A program made the position numbers and the translations under genes. Of a stretch of 64,000 nucleotides of DNA, positions 1 to 11,295 are shown piece by piece; position 1 is the first letter of the stretch, and each line of letters starts with the position of its first letter. The stretch comes from Codonopsis lanceolata. Lineage: Eukaryota > Streptophyta > Magnoliopsida > Asterales > Campanulaceae. Under the pieces are notes generated by a model. It ran no database searches and had not been told where the DNA came from. It saw only the letters and a list, made by a program, of their open reading frames with translations. The DNA lies in NCBI GenBank assembly GCA_013146195.2, contig CM028382.1, positions 59,410,734-59,474,733 of the forward strand, in the 5' to 3' direction.

Positions 1-152
1 ATGCTCTCTATGTTGCAACTAAACTACCTAATTTACCCTCGTTTCCGCACCTAAACTTTCTAATTTACCCTCTTTCTCGGTCTACCTCCCTTCCCTTCCG
101 CTCTTTTTAATTTTTATTTTCCTCCCCCTCTCTCTCTCCCGCCCTCCCGGAC

Positions 153-716
153 TAGGCATGTCAATAAATCGGATTCTAATCGGATCGGATCGGATCAATT
201 TATATCCAATTTGTTAAGAAATTATCGGGCTTGAATCAGATCGGATTATCTTTCGGATATTTCAAAGCTCGATCCATATCCTAATTTTTTGGATTCGAAT
301 CGGATTCGGATTTTATTAGCTCCTTATTAAAATCCTGAATAAAATTAGTATTGAGGTATTTTTGCTAACCAAAGGTCGAATAAAATTAAAAATTCTTGTT
401 TTCATCTTACACCAACATGAATAACAATGTAAGTAACATAATATAGTGAACAAAAAATTTATTTTTAATAGAAATAATAATGATTAATGAATAAAAACTC
501 AACATAAGTAACTTTTATATATACAATATTAATATATTTTTTATATCAGATTGGATCGGATCGAGTTGTTAACGGATCGGAACACCTAAATCCAAATCCA
601 ATTTGTTAAGCTTTCGGATTATCGGATTATGATCAAAATCGAGTAATCGGATTCAAAAACAAAATCCATATCCTAAAAATAACTTCGGATCAAAATCTGA
701 TCTATTGACATGCTTA
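153..716. mobile_element. hAT-like MITE with terminal inverted repeats
   Basis: The two ends are inverted copies: TAGGCATGTCAAT at 153 pairs with ATTGACATGCTTA ending at 716. Inside, copies of GGATCGGAT cluster near both ends, like the subterminal repeats of hAT elements. The flanks (CTCCCGGAC at 144-152 and CTCCCCAGC at 717-725) look like a decayed target duplication, but they do not match fully. There is no transposase. A hAT assignment is my inference from end sequence and element shape. Confidence 0.6.
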
Positions 717-1254
717 CTCCCCAGCAGTATTCTCCCAATTTCTCCCCCTCCTTCCCATCACCCCTTCTCTCTCCCCATTTATCTTACTTCCCTCTCCAAC
801 ATTTTCATTTTGTTCATTTCCAGAAGCTCCATGGCCACCGCCTCCGGGAACTCATTTAAGTCGATAGTCTGAAGCAAAATCAAAGCTCTATGGTCGACGC
901 CTCTCTCATCATCTTCATCTTCATTTTCCCTTCCCTTTCCTTTTGAAACCCTAATATCCAATTACCCACCATCAAACATCAAATTTTCATCAAACATCAA
1001 ACAATGAACCATGGAAGTTTGTAGACCTGGTTATGCGCACGTATTGATGGGAGTGCGGCTGAGAGTTACCGCACACAATGGGGTGTGCAGCTATGCAGCT
1101 GAGGGTGCCCAGACTCGTTATTTTACACCATGGCATTTTTGTAACTATTTGTGATATGGTGTATAGAGTATATTATGGTGTGTGGTTAGCCTCATAATTA
1201 TCATGCCAAAATCCTAGTTGAAGAAGTCTTCACCCTGCAAGCCCCACCATATCA
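717..1254. other. Non-coding stretch, pyrimidine-rich
   Basis: This stretch has C/T-rich runs around 722-800. A short ATG-initiated reading frame near 831 closes after about 14 codons. I see no conserved protein, RNA gene or element end here. Confidence 0.5.
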
Positions 1255-1263
1255 CTCTTTATA

Positions 1264-1650
1264 GGCAAAACCCATCATTTGGCCACCCAAATTTTTAAAA
1301 ACTTGTAAGGTAGTCACTGAATGTTTAAAACTTACAATGAGGCCACTGAATATTAGTTAGGCTGCAAGCGAGCCTATTTTTTGGATGGACGTTAGTTCCG
1401 TCATTAAATCAGAGTCAAATATCTATTTTTCTCATTTAAATTGACAATTATTCCTTTTGTGTGATATTAAAAACCTAAAGGGGTTCAAGTGGAAAAACAA
1501 AAGGCATTGTCTTTTCTTTCTCTCGGCTGACCCAGTTGAAGACTTCTCCTCCCCCCACCTTCTCAAACCCAGATGAAAATTTGGGAAGACCCCAAATAGA
1601 GGACTCAAAGATTTTTTGGAAAATATCCCCCATCATTACAATTTACAACA
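1264..1650 (+). repeat. Left long terminal inverted repeat of the Pack-MULE
   Basis: This arm pairs with 3383-3793 read on the other strand. Shared blocks include the stretch around TTAGGCTGCAAGCGAGCC (about 1356 and 3711) and CATCTGGGTTTGA-type sequence near the inner ends. The right arm has about 60-80 extra bases (around 3465-3540) that are absent on the left, so the arms have diverged by indels as well as substitutions. Confidence 0.85.
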
Positions 1651-2206
1651 ACCAGCAAAGCTTAAAATCAACTCACACTCTCTCTCTCTCACACACACAC
1701 AATATATGGTCTCGCCCACACCCCACTCCCAACCCAAGATCCCAACCATAATGGCTCATCTCAAAGCCATCCTCCTCCTCTTCTCTCTCCTCTCCCTTAT
1801 CTCACACTCCACCGCCGACGACGGTTCAGTAATGACAAATCTCTGCGCTGCCATCTCCGGAGCAAACTGGTCAGGATCTGACTACTACTAATGGGACGAC
1901 ATCAACTATGACAACTCCAGAAGAGTCACTTCAATCAATATCTGTTCAAAATCTCTCACCGGCACCAACCGACCTCAACCAACCTCAACCAACTTACCCT
2001 GCTCAGAACCCTAGCCCTCCAACCCAACTCCCTCTGCGGCGACTTACCCTCCCTCTCCAACCTCACTTTCCTCCAAGAATTCTACCTCGATTCCAACAAT
2101 TTCACCTCCATCCCACCAGACTTCTTCCTCTGCCTCACCATCTTACAATCCTTCATCATCGGCGACAACACAAATCTATCCCCATTGCAAATCCCCACCG
2201 AACTAA

Positions 2207-2762
2207 GGCTCCGTTTGTTTCACGGAAAATGACTTCCGGAAAACGTTTTCCTCATTTTCCGGTGTTTGGTAACCTTAGGAAAATACAGTCAACGTAAAAG
2301 GTTTTCCGAGTCAACAGAAAATGAAGGCTTCTTTTCCGGAAAATGACTTACGGATTCATTTTCCGTAAGTCATTTTCCAAATGTTCGGGCACCCTCCGCC
2401 CCCTTTCACAATTGCACATATTTACTTACACACGCAATATTTCATTCAACAAATAAATTGTTTAGAAATATAAATAAAGTTTGTGCATACTATTTATAAA
2501 TTATAATTTTAATAAATGCTTACTAATTACTATGTTCTAAAATTAGTGTCACCTATATTATTTAGGGACATCATAACCATTGTCAATCTTCTATTTTAAA
2601 ACTTTTTTTTTTCATATCAATTATCAAAAAAATTATTTGTAATTGTGAGATTGAAAAAAGATAGATATTGATTTGACATCACTTATGATAAATTGAGAGT
2701 TACTAAAGAAAAATTACTTAACGTTCAACATTATTTTATATTCAATATGTGCATTAATATTA

Positions 2763-2822
<60 letters not shown>

Positions 2823-3211
2823 TTATTCATATATAGTTAACCGTAACTTTTTTCTAGGGACACCCTAAACATTGTCTATTTTCTATTTTAAAACGTTTTT
2901 TATATCAATTATCAAAAATATTATTTGTAATTGTGAGATTAAAAAAATATGGACCTTATTAAAAAAAGATGGTCATCATTGATTTTACAGAGACATCCTA
3001 AACATTGTTTCTTTTCTATTTTTATTTTTGTATTTATTCATATATTGTTTTCTGTAACATTTTCCATGTGTTTGCCAAACACCCGTAAATGTTTTCTGAC
3101 ATATTTTCAAAAGATTTACCAAACACCTGAAAATGAAATCTTTTGATTTTTCGGAAATCATTTTCCAGAAATCGTTTTCTGGAAATGATTTTCCGTGAAA
3201 CAAACGGAGCC
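2207..3211. mobile_element. Tourist/PIF-Harbinger-type non-autonomous element
   Basis: The ends are perfect inverted repeats: GGCTCCGTTTGTTTCACGGA at 2207 and its complement ending at 3211. They are flanked by TAA on both sides (2204-2206 and 3212-3214), the 3-bp target site typical of PIF/Harbinger. The inner arms keep pairing imperfectly as runs of TTTTCCGGAAAA-like sequence. The interior is AT-rich with an (AT)n tract and no transposase. The insertion cuts the LRR coding text directly after an IPTEL block. Confidence 0.85.
2765..2818. repeat. (AT)n microsatellite
   Basis: About 27 AT dinucleotides in an uninterrupted run inside the Tourist-type element. Confidence 0.95.
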
Positions 3212-3382
3212 TAACTCATAGTGGAAGCTTAGCCACTTTCTCCGTCAGCCGTTCCAGCATTACCGGCTCCATTCCATAAATATTTTATTTTCCCAAACTT
3301 CTAAAACCTTCGTCTCTCATACAACGATCTCACCAGCCCTTTACCCAAATCATTTTCCAACTCATAAATTCAAAATATTTAT

Positions 3383-3793
3383 TGATGGGGGAAGTTTTCC
3401 AGAAAATCTTTGGGCCCTCTATTTGGGTTCTTTCCAAATTTTCATCTGGGTTTGATGGGTATCATAAATTAAGGAGTGGTTTTGAATTTTGAGGACCAAT
3501 TAGAGGAAAATTCTCAAAATAATCAATAGAAAGGAGATGGGGGGAGAAGCCTTCAACTAGATCGGCCAATAGAGAGAAGACAATGTCATTTTTTCACTTG
3601 GACCCCTTTAGGTTTCTAATATCACTCAAAGGGAATAATTTTCAATTTAAAGGGACAAAATAGAGATTTGACTCTAATTTAATGGCGGAACTAACGTCCA
3701 TCCAAAAAATTGGCTCGCTTGCAGCCTAACTAATGTTCAGTGGCATCATTGCAAGTTTTTGAAAAGTTGGGTGGCCAAATGAGGGGTTTTGCC
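3383..3793 (-). repeat. Right long terminal inverted repeat of the Pack-MULE
   Basis: This is the inverted partner of 1264-1650. The outermost bases read GGGGTTTTGCC and abut the second CTCTTTATA target copy at 3794-3802. Confidence 0.85.
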
Positions 3794-3802
3794 CTCTTTA
3801 TA

Positions 3803-4135
3803 ATACTCATATCATGATTAATTTTTAATATGGCCATAAAATTTATCGTGTGAGTGAAGTTTTGAGAGAGAAAGAAGAAAGAGAAGTCGTAGAATACATG
3901 TGAAAATGATGGACATAACAAATGAACACGTTTTTTTTTTAAATTATCTTAATACCTCAATGACTTTCACGTGATTATTTATTTTGGTTTTTCTAACAAC
4001 ATTGGCATGAAGGATGTATAGTGAGCAAAAACATAAGAAGAAGAAAAACTAGCGTTCTTTGAAACATGCAAAAGTGAAGTTCTTGAATGATTCGTGAAAA
4101 AGTCTTAGTGTAGGGACAAATAGAGTCATTTGTCT
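3803..4135. other. Non-coding stretch, nothing recognised
   Basis: AT-rich sequence between the Pack-MULE and the LINE remnant. Short open frames on the minus strand look random. I see no element end. Confidence 0.5.
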
Positions 4136-4139
4136 AAAT

Positions 4140-5059
4140 ATTAATTGTGCACATAACTATCCATAACCATTTAGAGTCGAATCCACCTGGTTCCTTCACA
4201 AAGATTTCAAAGACCTTGTGAAGGAAGTATGGCTGTCGAGTGATAATTTTATGGATGCTTCCTTTAGATTTCATGAGGCTACTTTGTCGCGTAATAAGAA
4301 TGTTTTTGGTAACGTGTTTCACAATAAAAAAAGGGTTCTTCCTAGGCGGGATCCAAAAAGTATCAATATCAATTTGGCTAAATTAGAAGACAAGCTGAAA
4401 AGAGAATACTCTGATATCCTTAACTAGGATGAACAAGCTTAAAAAATCTAGGGTTAATTGGCACATGCATGGTGAAAGAAACACAAAGTTTTTTCATGAT
4501 ATGACCCTTGTTTGAAGAGCTAAGAATAAAATTAATAGTCTCAAGATTAACAAGAATGCTATGTTTACCACTAATTCGACGACTATTACTATATACAACT
4601 AAGTCTTAGTTAAGGGAAAATTTGTCTTTTACTACAATACATTTGGCCTTCACCAAGGCGCAGTTGTAACAATAGTTGTAAAAGTAGTCTTAAGCTTATC
4701 ATTTTGCAAGATTAATAACGTGTGGGTTTATGATGAGGATATACTCAAAAAATTTGTAGAGATCATTTTGTGAATCTTTTTTATGGTGGTGAGGTCAAAT
4801 GCTACCAACGATGCCTTACTCGTATGAGTGGTGCCATTTCCTACAGGGATATGGACATGTTTAGCCAACCGCTTTCGAAGAGAGAAATTAAAAAAGTCTT
4901 GTTCCAAATGAAACCTACCAAGACCTCAGGTCCTAATAGCTTACAACCTGCCTTTTCCAAAAGTTTTGTCAAGAGGTAGGTAACTCTCTTTGTAAGTTTG
5001 TTAAGAATAGTTTTGATATGGGTGTTTTTCCTGAAACGTATATCAAAGTGCTCGTAACC
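4140..5059 (+). pseudogene. LINE (non-LTR retrotransposon) reverse-transcriptase remnant
   Basis: Broken coding text on the plus strand resembles the region just before and at the start of a plant L1-type reverse transcriptase. About 4209-4420 has a WLSSDNFMDASFRFH-like block followed by NVFGNVFHNKKRVL. About 4770-4975 reads LFYGGEV, then LSKREIKKVLFQMKPTKTSG, corresponding to the conserved EI..AL..M...KAPGPDG entry to the RT domain. Many stops separate the blocks. The catalytic YxDD region is missing. The text ends abruptly near 5059, where an LTR-like sequence begins. Confidence 0.75.
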
Positions 5060-5824
5060 TGATATGCTAAAAGCAGTTAGGATTCGAAAATAAACAACAC
5101 TCACTGATTCAGACATCAATGATGTATCCGATGATGCATCATTTAATGAATCATTGAGTTCAAACATCAGCGAAATTAGTACGACAAATAATGAACGAAG
5201 CAAACACAGCAACACAATGGAGTTATTTATGTCTACAAGTAAAAACACTTGTAGACGACGCCTCAGGGCCAAACTTCCATTAGATTAAAAGATTGCAATT
5301 GCTTACAATATGAAAACTAACCTTTAGAGAGTGGAAATCATTACAAAAACTCCTATGAGAGAATATGTATATATTATAACCTAAACAATGTTTGAAATAC
5401 AAAGATATTAAAAGAGAACAAAGAGTGTATATGACATCAGTAAACATGTCTGACGAGGCTTGTAATGATGTATATCATCTGCTGGCTCATTGACTTTCTG
5501 GCAGCACTTCGTACACAATTCTCTCTCAAAATCTCTTAGCTTCGGTAGTTGATGTTCAGGCTGTTCACTTCTTATATAGAGCCTTTAGGAAACCTGTCTT
5601 TCAAGTAAATCACTCCAACAAGGCAATATTAAGATTAGGAAAGAGTTATTATAGAAATAAATCTTTGATTCCTACAATTTAGGTCATACCTTATTTGAGT
5701 CCTTATAGAAGACAGCTTTCAAGCTTCCTACAAATTACCTAGAAAGGCAATAACAACATGTGTCCTAAAAGCTAGGACATGGAAAAGGAAGGATAAAATA
5801 ACCCTTGGTTATTTTACCCTAACA
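5060..5824 (-). mobile_element. Probable Copia LTR (3' LTR of a minus-strand element)
   Basis: The stretch starts TGATATGC at the LINE break and ends TAACA at 5824. It is followed by ATCTCCCCATTTG, which reads as a purine-rich tract on the minus strand. The same junction layout (TAACAACA then ATCTCCTCAT) occurs at 49464 in the Sirevirus-like element. I found no second LTR or target duplication, so the boundaries are inferred. The stretch includes degenerate TGATGCATC motifs near 5110-5150 that recur near 6125. Confidence 0.4.
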
Positions 5825-6340
5825 ATCTCCCCATTTGTTGCTGCCTTTCTGGTCAAAGCAAAATACCATGAACACCTGTGAATAACTCCCCATGACTAAG
5901 ACAATTAATAATATCAAAGATAATAAAAAAAATCATCAAACCAGTTATAGCAAAACAAATATCCAAAACACAAACTCCCCATTCATCCAATATCCCTCCT
6001 TTCATACTCCCCTTCTTTGAGTAGAATAAGCAGTAGCATGAACATCCAACTATTCCTTCAGGGATCAGCGACATCAATGGCGGAGTCCGGAATTGGGAAA
6101 AAAATCAACATGATGAGGCAGTGGATGACGCATCAGTGAGTGCATCATCGATTGGAGCAGCATGCGCTGGACTTGGTGACCTTGATTCCATGGTAGAGGA
6201 GCTAGATTTTTGAAGCACGAAAATTAAGGAGCAGCTAGGGCTTGGAGAAGAAGAAGAAGAGCACGATGATGTTGAGGAACTATAGAATGAGTGATCCTTT
6301 TTCTTGACAATATATGCAACCATAAGCCTAGCCAAATTGT
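5825..6340 (-). other. Retroelement internal remnant beside the LTR
   Basis: After the putative polypurine tract lie about 500 bp with short minus-strand open frames. One (6105-6335) is Ser-rich and ends in Pro/Ala-rich text. It could be the end of an env-like or gag-like frame, as in Sirevirus-type Copia elements, but no diagnostic motif is visible. Confidence 0.3.
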
Positions 6341-6834
6341 TAGTACAAACCTAATATAATCCAAACTCAATTAGAATATAAAGGGTTAAATTAAACTCAA
6401 CCACTTACCATCCAATGTATCATAGGCATGAAAAAGAAACCTTATTAGACATGGAAACAAGATGATTGAAACCCATACAAATGAGGAAACTTGATTTCTT
6501 GGTCAAGAACAAAAATAAGTAGGATTCCAAAATTTAATAAAGATAGAATTGGAAACACAATTAAATGCTAACTAGAATACCTAGACAAACCCTAGGCGTG
6601 CTTCCATCATATTTTTGAGTCTCCAACGAGCTCTTTTCCAAATAATCAACCTTCGACGTCAACCATTTTTTAACAAGAGAGAGAGAAGCACATGTTCGTA
6701 CATATTTACTTAGGGCATAAGAATCAAAAGTATGATATACTCACCAAATATGCATACCCCAGTGTGATGCCTAGAATGATAAAAGAAGTATTGAAGACAA
6801 ATGTGCATACACGTGAAGGAGTGGAAAATAGTTG
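6341..6834. other. Non-coding stretch, nothing recognised
   Basis: AT-rich DNA with no long reading frame and no visible inverted or direct repeats. It ends at the target duplication of the next element. Confidence 0.45.
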
Positions 6835-6839
6835 ATGAG

Positions 6840-8247
6840 TGACATGTGTCAAATCGTCAAAATTAATTCACCTACTTCCCTAATAACGAGTATAAGGTAA
6901 GTCGGGATCGTATTCACAAGGAACATTGTACTTATTCCTTTTTAGAATTTTACTAAGTAAATAATAAATACGAATTTCGATTTTTAATTAACTAAAAATA
7001 AACTAATTAACTGAAAACTAATGCTTTTAATTAAACTAACATATTAAAGCTTGATTTAACTCAATAAATTAAAAGTCTAGTCAACGAACCAATTTTCATC
7101 TCGCATTTCACTTATGATCATAGATGCAAAAATGTCTTGTTAAATCACAAATAAACCGGTTATAAGTATCGACAAACGCCTAACACTCAATCTCTCCTTA
7201 CCGTGTTGATAATCAAGAGAAGCTCGTTGACTATCACCTAACCAAATTACAACCTCCAAGACGCTCGTAAGATTTAATAATCTCAGTTGCATTAAGAAGA
7301 GAGAGACCCGATTCAAAGCCATGTATATTGAAGCAATAACATGTAACTAAGAGTATTTGTTCCTGTAATACTGTCTGATTATGCTTGTGATGCCTAAAAG
7401 GTGTATTACTTGCCACTTTGTTAAAACCGATGACAATTACTGATCAACAGTGTTAACTAGCCATAGACTATTATGTTAATTAATATTCTGGCCACAAACA
7501 TCAATTAGACACAATAATCTTACAACGTGCTAAATGGAGAACGAATACATATTTGTAACGAAACAAGAATGAATTCTATTAGATCTCACAGAAGTGAAAC
7601 GCTAAAGACTTAATTGTTAATTGACTGGAAGAAAGTATTTAGCTACTAAACATAATTAAAATAACTTACAAATACCAAGAATTAAATGTTTCAGTAGGTG
7701 TTGAACTTAAAGAAATAATTCAAATTCCTCTACACTTTCTCTCCTAACAATTATGAGTGACTTATCTCTCCAATAGTGAATGCAAGACTACTGCCCAATT
7801 CCTGCTCATGCCCCCATTTCTGCCAAATTACAGCATAAATATGATCTCATTTTCCCCCCACTCCAGCCACTACTTGGCAGTTTTTTACCAATTAAACTGC
7901 CAAATAACTTCCTAAAACTACCAATAACTTCCAAGGCAGTTTTTCCTTTAATAAAGAATTAATTTAGGAAGAGGTAATAACTCTCTAACTGTCCAGAAAA
8001 TCTGCTGGACAGTTCTTCAGCAGGTTGACAACAACTTCAATTCCGGAATTTAGACAGCGCATGCCCACGTGACACCACATAATTTCATTTTCTTGCAATC
8101 CAGCACCTTTTTGCTTAGCTTCCCTCTTTTGTCAGCTCCCTTCACACCTACAATCATTAACAAGCACAAAACAACCAAAAGTGTAATATTTACTCTATAA
8201 TCAATCATAAAATCGGCTAATAATATCACACTTTTGTGCTCCTATCA
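6840..8247. mobile_element. Solo LTR of an LTR retrotransposon
   Basis: The 1408-bp stretch starts TGACATGTG and ends CTCCTATCA, giving the TG...CA ends of an LTR. It is flanked by a perfect 5-bp duplication, ATGAG, at 6835-6839 and 8248-8252. No coding sequence, second LTR, PBS or polypurine tract is associated with it. This is the footprint expected after recombination between two LTRs removes the element's interior. The family is not identifiable from the LTR alone. Confidence 0.82.
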
Positions 8248-8252
8248 ATGAG

Positions 8253-8838
8253 GTACCCAATGATGCTACGTCTAGAGCCTCATCTAAAAATCAGAGTTAA
8301 TGAGTCAAAGTTCTTTTCTCCCAAAAGTAGTTTTTCTCACATAATTCCCATTGGGAATTGAACTTTCGATTTCAACTAGGTAGCTTTCACACTTTTCCAA
8401 CGATAGCCCTCTTTCACAAGATCAAGCCATGGGAACATGTAGCTCGTACATGCACCACAATATCAAGTGAAAAGCTACATACCTTGTACGTATGTAGCTC
8501 TTTCCTTTATGGGCTTCACATTTTGAACTATCACAGGAACACCTTAAAACAAGCCAAAAACTGGAAGAATTAGTAACCATTGAAAGTGACTCACATCTAA
8601 TTTATTAAAAGAGAATCCATATATACATAGGGCAAGAAATCAGATGATCCAATCATGCAAACCTAAAATGCAGGGTGCCTAATCTTTTTTATATATTTTT
8701 TCTCATTTTTTTATTTTTTTTATTTTTTACAAATGTAAAAATCAAATGGTACACAAAAGCATATATTTTCTCAAGATTGAAAATCTCTCAAAATAATAGG
8801 TTATGTTGAGAATATCGGCCAACTGATTTTTAGTCCTA
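8253..8838. other. Non-coding stretch, nothing recognised
   Basis: AT-rich with a T-rich tract at about 8688-8725. No conserved coding text or element end seen. Confidence 0.45.
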
Positions 8839-8839
8839 A

Positions 8840-9930
8840 AACTCTATGCTGGTAATGCATTGCTCAACCAAGTCTTGAATAGAATGATGTCTAATGTTCG
8901 CATGCTTGATTCGAGAATGTTGAAACATATTTTTTTAATATTTATTGCACTAGAGTTATTACAGTACACAGTCATCATATCACTGTGCAACCCAAAATCA
9001 CCAATCATCTGGTTTATCCACAAAGTTGTGTATAACAACTACCCACTGCTACATATTTAGATTCAATAGTTGATAGTGAGACACAATGTTTTTTACAATT
9101 GTACCAAGAAACCAAAAAAAAATTCCAAATAAAAATAACTATTAGTTGTACATTTTATATCATCAATGTTTCCAACTCAACCAAACACACTAAAAATAAC
9201 CAAGTAGACATTAGCTTCCTTGGCATTATATCTAGTGTACTTGCAGTTAAGTACAACAAACTTCCTATCATACTTCTACACAAAATGTGGGATGACTCGA
9301 TTTGGGTTTGCAAATGTAAAACACTCAAAAATTGAATTTTTTTCACCAAGATATGGGCAAACTTGTCTTGAAAGATTAACATCCTGTCACATATTAAATT
9401 TCCCAACTCATAGGATTTATTTTTGGAAATCGATGTTCCAAAAACGATGCCAGAATTGGGTCTAGGAACCAAATACCATACATAGTTTTTCATAAAGGTT
9501 TTTATAAGCAAAAATTGATCATGTTCCTTTCGCATGACATTTATCAACAGTTTATTTTTTAAAGTCTCAACCACAATTTTATGTTCAATATTGGAGACAA
9601 GACAACAGTTACTTACCTTTGTGTATTGAACAGACAAGCATTTTAATCCTACCATTTCTTAGTAGTTTACCCTTTCTTTTCTCCTTGTCCGCATTCCATC
9701 ATTTATATCACCAATGACTTGGGAGAGTGGATGATTCTTTTGAATCCTACTAGGGATATCACTAAGTCGATCATTAACCACCTCCTTGTCATTCAATTCA
9801 GTATGTTCAAGTGCTGAATTTGTTTCAAGAACAACATCATCGAATGTGCCAGTCGATGTTCCAACATCTAGGGCGACATCTTTCTTCCTTGTTGTTCTCT
9901 CATCATGAATATTACCAAACCAAACCACTT
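8840..9930 (-). pseudogene. Ty1/Copia polyprotein remnant (RT to RNase H)
   Basis: On the minus strand, read 5' to 3': 9928-9659 carries the linker before reverse transcriptase (HPLSQVIGDINDGMRTR, the Copia HP...IIGD...G..TR motif). About 9490 has VWYLVPRPNSGIVFGT, matching the WELVPRP...IG..W entry of Copia RT. About 9230 has the MIGSLLYLTAS block. 9038-8844 has the RNase H segment with YCNNSSAINI, matching the YCDN.SAI signature. The spacing is far too short, so most of the RT including the catalytic YVDD is deleted, and stops and frame changes separate the blocks. Confidence 0.82.
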
Positions 9931-10190
9931 ACACCCCTAAATTATAGATTGCACATCACACCAAAAAACTTTACTCTCACGTCGAAGGGTTGTAGTCGGG
10001 GCAATCACGACTTCTTAATGGCGTTTGTTTTGTCTTATCTAGGTTCTCAGCCATAAAACAAGCCAAAAGGACGACATCATAAATTTTGCTCCTTACATGG
10101 ACAAGACGACAAGGTCATCACGATTTTTGTGTGATCAGTCCGACCTATATTTATTTTAAAAAACATTTCTTCATAAGTTTTGTAATTTTA
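9931..10190. other. Non-coding stretch
   Basis: Between the Copia remnant and the Helitron-like tail. No conserved coding text or element end is visible. Confidence 0.4.
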
Positions 10191-10592
10191 AATATTTGTA
10201 TTTTAATTTCTTTCTTTTTTTTAAATGTGTGTTAAGTTTGTCTTAATAGTCTTAAATATTTGTGATTTCAAAATAGTCTTTTGTTAGTTCACTCTGTCTC
10301 ATTCAATTTATTTTAAGTTTATTTCAATTAACAAGTGTTGTGTTGGTATGTGTAAGAGATAATGTTTTTGAATGCTCAATTATATTCTTTTTGGATGAGT
10401 TACAAAATTTTACAACGAATAAAATGTTTTTTTTTCTTTAATTTTCGGGAAGTCGTTTTTTTTTTGGTAGGGTACATTGATTCGACCACTACAAAATCTC
10501 AAGCATATACTAATTTATTCGCATCACGCTCGCTTCATATATTAATCACGTCTATACTGACACTGTGCCATAGGCATGGACACAAAATCTAG
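10191..10592 (+). mobile_element. Helitron 3' terminal region
   Basis: The stretch ends in a GC-containing imperfect hairpin, TGTGCCATAGGCATGGACACA (about 10564-10584), followed by AAAAT and CTAG at 10589-10592, then T. A short hairpin a few bases before CTRR followed by T is the Helitron 3' signature. The 100 bp before it resemble the tail at 42900-43027 (ACATTGATyCGAC, AGCATATA, ATTCGCAT), so the two are one family. The left limit is arbitrary; I could not locate the 5' TC end. Confidence 0.6.
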
Positions 10593-11295
10593 TAAATGTG
10601 TAATAAATATGGCTTTTTGTGTCTTAGATCTAGATAGGCAAATGTGATAAGCGTAATAGGATATATGAAAATGACTTGTCTTTAAACAGTGGATATTGTC
10701 TCATATTTATACCTGAATGGTCGTGTGAGGTGGTGTCTTTTCATTTGGGAACATATTGCGACTGGTAATAAATGCTCTGATGCCGTGCCAGGAAAGATTA
10801 GACTGTACGTTGTCAGGGAGTGGTTGGTTGTGTGTGTTAGTCTTTTCGGCCCGTGGAAGGGTTATTGCCAAAACCGTCATTTGTTGACTGTCGCCAAGGC
10901 CGAGCTAGTTGATATCAGGGGTTGTACTCTTTTAGCTTACTCTGTTCGGATTTATCGCTCCTCGTTCTGTTTTGTGAGTGGGCGGGTAGCTGCCGAGACC
11001 ATTTCAACTCGGCTATTGGCCTATTTCCCTCTTGGCAGGAATTGGCGTATGTGGGTCCTGCCCTTAAATCGAAGGATGTCTAGGTTCGCGTCTTTTCACG
11101 GACAAAAAATAAATTGAGATTCTGTTGATTACGATAACAATTAATAATAATAATAAAACTAAAATAAATATTAATAATTAACAATTAAGAAACTACAAAC
11201 TAAATATTAATAATAAAATTAAAATACAAATATTTAAAATTGCAAAAATTAATTACAAAACTTACAAACAAATATCTCATTAAAACAACTAAATG
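10593..11295. other. Unassigned block with locally higher GC
   Basis: 10689-11117 stays open for 142 codons on the plus strand and is noticeably richer in G+C than its surroundings. The translation shows no motif, signal peptide or repeat that I recognise. The base change suggests a fragment of foreign origin, perhaps an LTR or captured sequence, rather than a gene. The rest of the interval is AT-rich and empty. Confidence 0.4.

Larger units (their letters stand above)
1751..3366 (+). pseudogene. TMK-like LRR receptor kinase, captured N-terminal fragment
   Basis: The ATG at 1751 opens a hydrophobic signal peptide (MAHLKAILLLFSLLSLISHS). An LRR N-terminal cap with WSGSDYY and WDDINYDN follows. 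TAA at 1889 stops the frame, and a second frame change comes near 1960. Reading through in the third frame (about 1975-2203) shows LRR-type text such as DLPSLSNLTFLQE and SNNFTSIPPDFF, typical of TMK1-family ectodomains. The coding match resumes after the Tourist insertion at about 3215 (for example NLRLSYNDLTSPLP) and stops near 3366. Only the start of the ectodomain is present, with no transmembrane or kinase region, and with frameshifts and stops. It cannot make a receptor. The TMK-like family call rests on pattern recognition. Confidence 0.78.
1264..3793 (+). mobile_element. Pack-MULE (Mutator-like element carrying a host gene fragment)
   Basis: The element begins GGCAAAACCC at 1264 and ends with the inverted GGTTTTGCC at 3793. 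Both sides are flanked by the identical 9-mer CTCTTTATA (1255-1263 and 3794-3802). A 9-bp target duplication is the hallmark of Mutator elements. The inverted repeats extend inward about 400 bp: 1264-1650 matches the reverse complement of about 3383-3793, with small indels. No MULE transposase is present. The interior carries a piece of a leucine-rich-repeat receptor kinase gene together with its 5' leader, which defines a Pack-MULE. A later Tourist-type insertion (2207-3211) splits the cargo. Confidence 0.88.

Noticed and set aside
1908..2297. 129-codon Pro-rich open frame
   Set aside because: It is a shifted-frame reading of the captured LRR fragment. The LRR residues appear in a different frame, and the tail runs into the Tourist element.
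4841..5272. 143-codon minus-strand open frame
   Set aside because: It spans the junction of a plus-strand LINE remnant and an LTR, so it is an antisense shadow with no motif of its own.
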